Shown one piece after another: positions 5,971 to 7,116 of a DNA stretch of 7,116 bases. Under the pieces are notes generated by a model that was not told the origin of the DNA, ran no database searches, and worked only from the letters and a program-made list of their open reading frames with translations. How positions within the stretch are numbered: the stretch's first letter is position 1; every line of letters starts with the position of its first letter. The translations under genes and the position numbers were made by a program. The stretch is from ATM1 sp003577165 (GTDB lineage: Bacteria; Armatimonadota; Fimbriimonadia; Fimbriimonadales; ATM1), in the NCBI GenBank assembly GCA_030263715.1, contig SZPM01000040.1:1-7116 (forward strand). The letters are read 5' to 3'.

Positions 5971-6376
5971 TGACGACTCCTCGACAATGCGTCGGCTTAT
6001 CATGAAGACTCTCATGAAAGCGAACGTCGCAGACTTCCTCTTCGACGAGGCGGAAGACGGAATCGAGGCGGTACACAAATTCCTCACGTCTCCACCCGAC
6101 ATGATCTTCTGCGATTGGAATATGCCGAGGATGAACGGCTACAACTTCGCGCGAAGGGTTCGTGCGGACTCCCGATACGATCATATCCCGATTGTGATGA
6201 TCACGTCCGAAAAGGTCCTCAAGAGAATCGAAGAAGCATTCAACCGCGCGCGAGTGGATCGATACATCACGAAGCCTTACACGGTCGAGGAAGTCAGGTC
6301 AAGAGTATTGCCGCTCGTTCGCCGGATCGAAGAGGGCGGCAAAGGCAAGGGCGGACAGCAAAAGAAGGCGGCGTAG
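5945..6376 (+). CDS. Stand-alone CheY-like response regulator (receiver domain)
   Basis: A 143-residue single-domain receiver of the CheY type, expected to be phosphorylated by a histidine kinase not encoded here. Visible features are LVIDDSSTMRR (7-17, acidic pair D10/D11), AEDGIEA (36-42), the phospho-acceptor D57 in FCDWNMPRMNGY (55-66), T87 in VMITSEK (84-90) and K110 in YITKPY (107-112). All key residues are intact. The DWNMP motif and the VIDDSSTMRR start are typical of chemotaxis or motility receivers. There is no output domain; after about residue 130 there is only a Gly/Lys/Gln-rich basic tail (GGKGKGGQQKKAA, 131-143). The start could also be the GTG one codon later; no Shine-Dalgarno sequence precedes either. 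It is followed after 43 bases by an ECF sigma factor on the same strand, so the two may be co-transcribed. Confidence 0.94.
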   Translation: MVTLRALVIDDSSTMRRLIMKTLMKANVADFLFDEAEDGIEAVHKFLTSPPDMIFCDWNMPRMNGYNFARRVRADSRYDHIPIVMITSEKVLKRIEEAFNRARVDRYITKPYTVEEVRSRVLPLVRRIEEGGKGKGGQQKKAA

Positions 6377-6405
6377 TTGGTCGCCCAGCAGAAGAGCCCC
6401 CTCGC

Positions 6406-6426
6406 CTGCCACACTTGTTGTGGCAG
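6406..6426 (+). promoter_or_regulatory. 8-bp perfect inverted repeat covering the sigma-factor start codon
   Basis: CTGCCACA (6406-6413) and TGTGGCAG (6419-6426) are exact reverse complements separated by 5 bases. As RNA this forms an 8-bp hairpin with a 5-base loop; as DNA it is a 21-bp dyad like a regulator's binding site. The 3' arm contains the GTG start at 6420 and the first base of the only other nearby start, the GTG at 6426. No T-run follows, so it is not an intrinsic terminator. It may limit translation of the sigma factor or bind a repressor; which one is inference. Confidence 0.55.
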
Positions 6427-6914
6427 TGGAGTTCGAACGGCTCGTCGCCAAGCATCAAGATGCCGTTTACCGTCAGATGGTCAAGGTCTGCGGAAATCGG
6501 GAGGATGCTGAAGATGTGCTCCAAGAGGCGCTCCTTCGAGCCTACAAGGCCTTAGGGCAACTCAGTGATCCAATCGCATTCCGAGCCTGGCTCGCTCGCA
6601 TCGGCCGAAACGTCTGCTATCGCCTCCGCACGAAGGCCGCGCTGCTCCCCATCACAGCACTTCCCTCCACCCATCCGGATGGTCGGCCCCTCCCCGAAGA
6701 CGAGGCGATCCTCGAAGACCTCGTCGATCGCGTTCACCGGGCGATCGATTCCATGGCTCCGCTGCATCGGGAGATCTACTGGCTGCGCGACGTCGAGGGA
6801 CTCAGTACGGACGAAGTGGGGCGGCGCCTAGGAATTTCTGTGGCCGCCGTGAAGTCGAGATTGCACCGGGCGCGCTCCGAACTTCGAAAGACGCTTAACG
6901 CAGAATTTTCTTAG
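6420..6914 (+). CDS. ECF-type RNA polymerase sigma factor (sigma-70 family)
   Basis: A 164-residue sigma factor with only regions 2 and 4, the layout of extracytoplasmic-function sigma factors. Region 2 spans about 4-71: FERLVAKHQDAVYRQ (5-19), REDAEDVLQEALLRAYK (27-43) and FRAWLARIGRNVCYR (54-68). After a linker rich in Pro/Asp/Glu (76-97), region 4 spans about 106-158: SMAPLHREIYWLRDVEGLS (111-129), then the helix-turn-helix EVGRRLGISVAAVKSRLHRAR (132-152). Both domains look intact. In this frame the 45 bases upstream of 6420 contain no ATG, GTG or TTG, so translation should start at GTG 6420 or GTG 6426, both in or against the inverted repeat. No Shine-Dalgarno sequence is visible. The next gene is not an anti-sigma factor (no zinc-finger or membrane segment in the 53 codons seen), which is unusual for the class. 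Control may come from the upstream receiver or from the hairpin; that is inference. Confidence 0.94.
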   Translation: MAVEFERLVAKHQDAVYRQMVKVCGNREDAEDVLQEALLRAYKALGQLSDPIAFRAWLARIGRNVCYRLRTKAALLPITALPSTHPDGRPLPEDEAILEDLVDRVHRAIDSMAPLHREIYWLRDVEGLSTDEVGRRLGISVAAVKSRLHRARSELRKTLNAEFS

Positions 6915-6957
6915 ACACGCGAAACTTTGCGCCCGATTCGCGACTCTTCTCCAGTGT

Positions 6958-7116
6958 ATGGCTTCGGCAGACCACATTTCGCCAACAGACTTGAAGCGCC
7001 GCATCGAGGCCGGCGAGCACCTGCAGATCTTCGACGTGCGGACACCGAGCGAGTTCGCTTCGGGACACGTGCCCGGCGCGGCAAACCTTCCCATGGACGA
7101 AGTGGAAGCGCGCCTC
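6958..7116 (+). CDS. Rhodanese-domain protein, 5' part only
   Basis: The first 53 codons of an open frame that runs off the right edge. FDVRTPSEFASGHVPGAANLP (25-45) is the classic N-terminal signature of a rhodanese-like (sulfurtransferase) domain: D26-V27-R28, E32, and G36-H37-x-P39-G40-A41. The catalytic cysteine loop would lie about 15-25 residues past the edge, so whether the enzyme is active cannot be judged. Single-domain rhodaneses handle persulfide sulfur or act in sulfide or oxidative-stress responses; the domain also occurs fused to other modules. The ATG at 6958 follows the sigma-factor stop by 43 bases with no Shine-Dalgarno sequence, and it may belong to the same transcript. Confidence 0.88.
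   Translation, partial: MASADHISPTDLKRRIEAGEHLQIFDVRTPSEFASGHVPGAANLPMDEVEARL

Noticed and set aside
1..7116. tRNA or rRNA genes, CRISPR arrays, insertion sequences, attachment sites
   Set aside because: No cloverleaf-like segment, spaced repeats, transposase or terminal repeats were seen; nearly all the sequence is accounted for by ordinary coding genes.

Overview
The window is gene-dense, moderately GC-rich bacterial chromosomal DNA carrying eight protein-coding genes, two of them cut by the window edges. I saw no RNA gene, insertion sequence or CRISPR array, and no gene-free stretch longer than about 80 bases. The gene content points to a Planctomycetota-, Verrucomicrobiota- or Armatimonadota-like bacterium: a Gfo/Idh/MocA oxidoreductase and a TIM-barrel sugar isomerase that both carry Tat signals, a FGE/SUMF1-domain protein with a signal-like N-terminus, and an ApbE of the type I associate with those phyla. 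This assignment is inference from family resemblance, not from a marker gene.

Region 1 (1-3614, minus strand) is a compact operon. In transcription order it holds a FGE/SUMF1-like protein, a Tat-exported Gfo/Idh/MocA oxidoreductase, a Tat-exported hydroxypyruvate-isomerase-like TIM-barrel protein, and a sugar ABC transporter ATPase of the RbsA/MglA type that runs off the left edge. The gaps are 26, 0 and 5 bases. The likely theme is oxidation or isomerisation of a sugar or cyclitol outside the cytoplasm, followed by ABC import. The substrate cannot be read from the sequence.

Region 2 (3583/3613-5866) holds an ApbE-type FAD:protein FMN transferase on the plus strand and kynureninase on the minus strand. 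Their 3' ends overlap by 8 bases. The apbE start lies back to back with, or inside, the start of the FGE-like gene.

Region 3 (5945-7116, plus strand) is a regulatory cluster: a stand-alone CheY-like receiver, a small ECF sigma factor with no recognisable anti-sigma gene in view, and the first 53 codons of a rhodanese-domain protein. The sigma factor's only plausible start codons fall in or against an 8-bp perfect inverted repeat, suggesting control of its translation or a protein-binding site.

Only kynureninase has an obvious Shine-Dalgarno sequence. The other starts show weak or no such motif, so start assignments rest mainly on homology and reading-frame limits.
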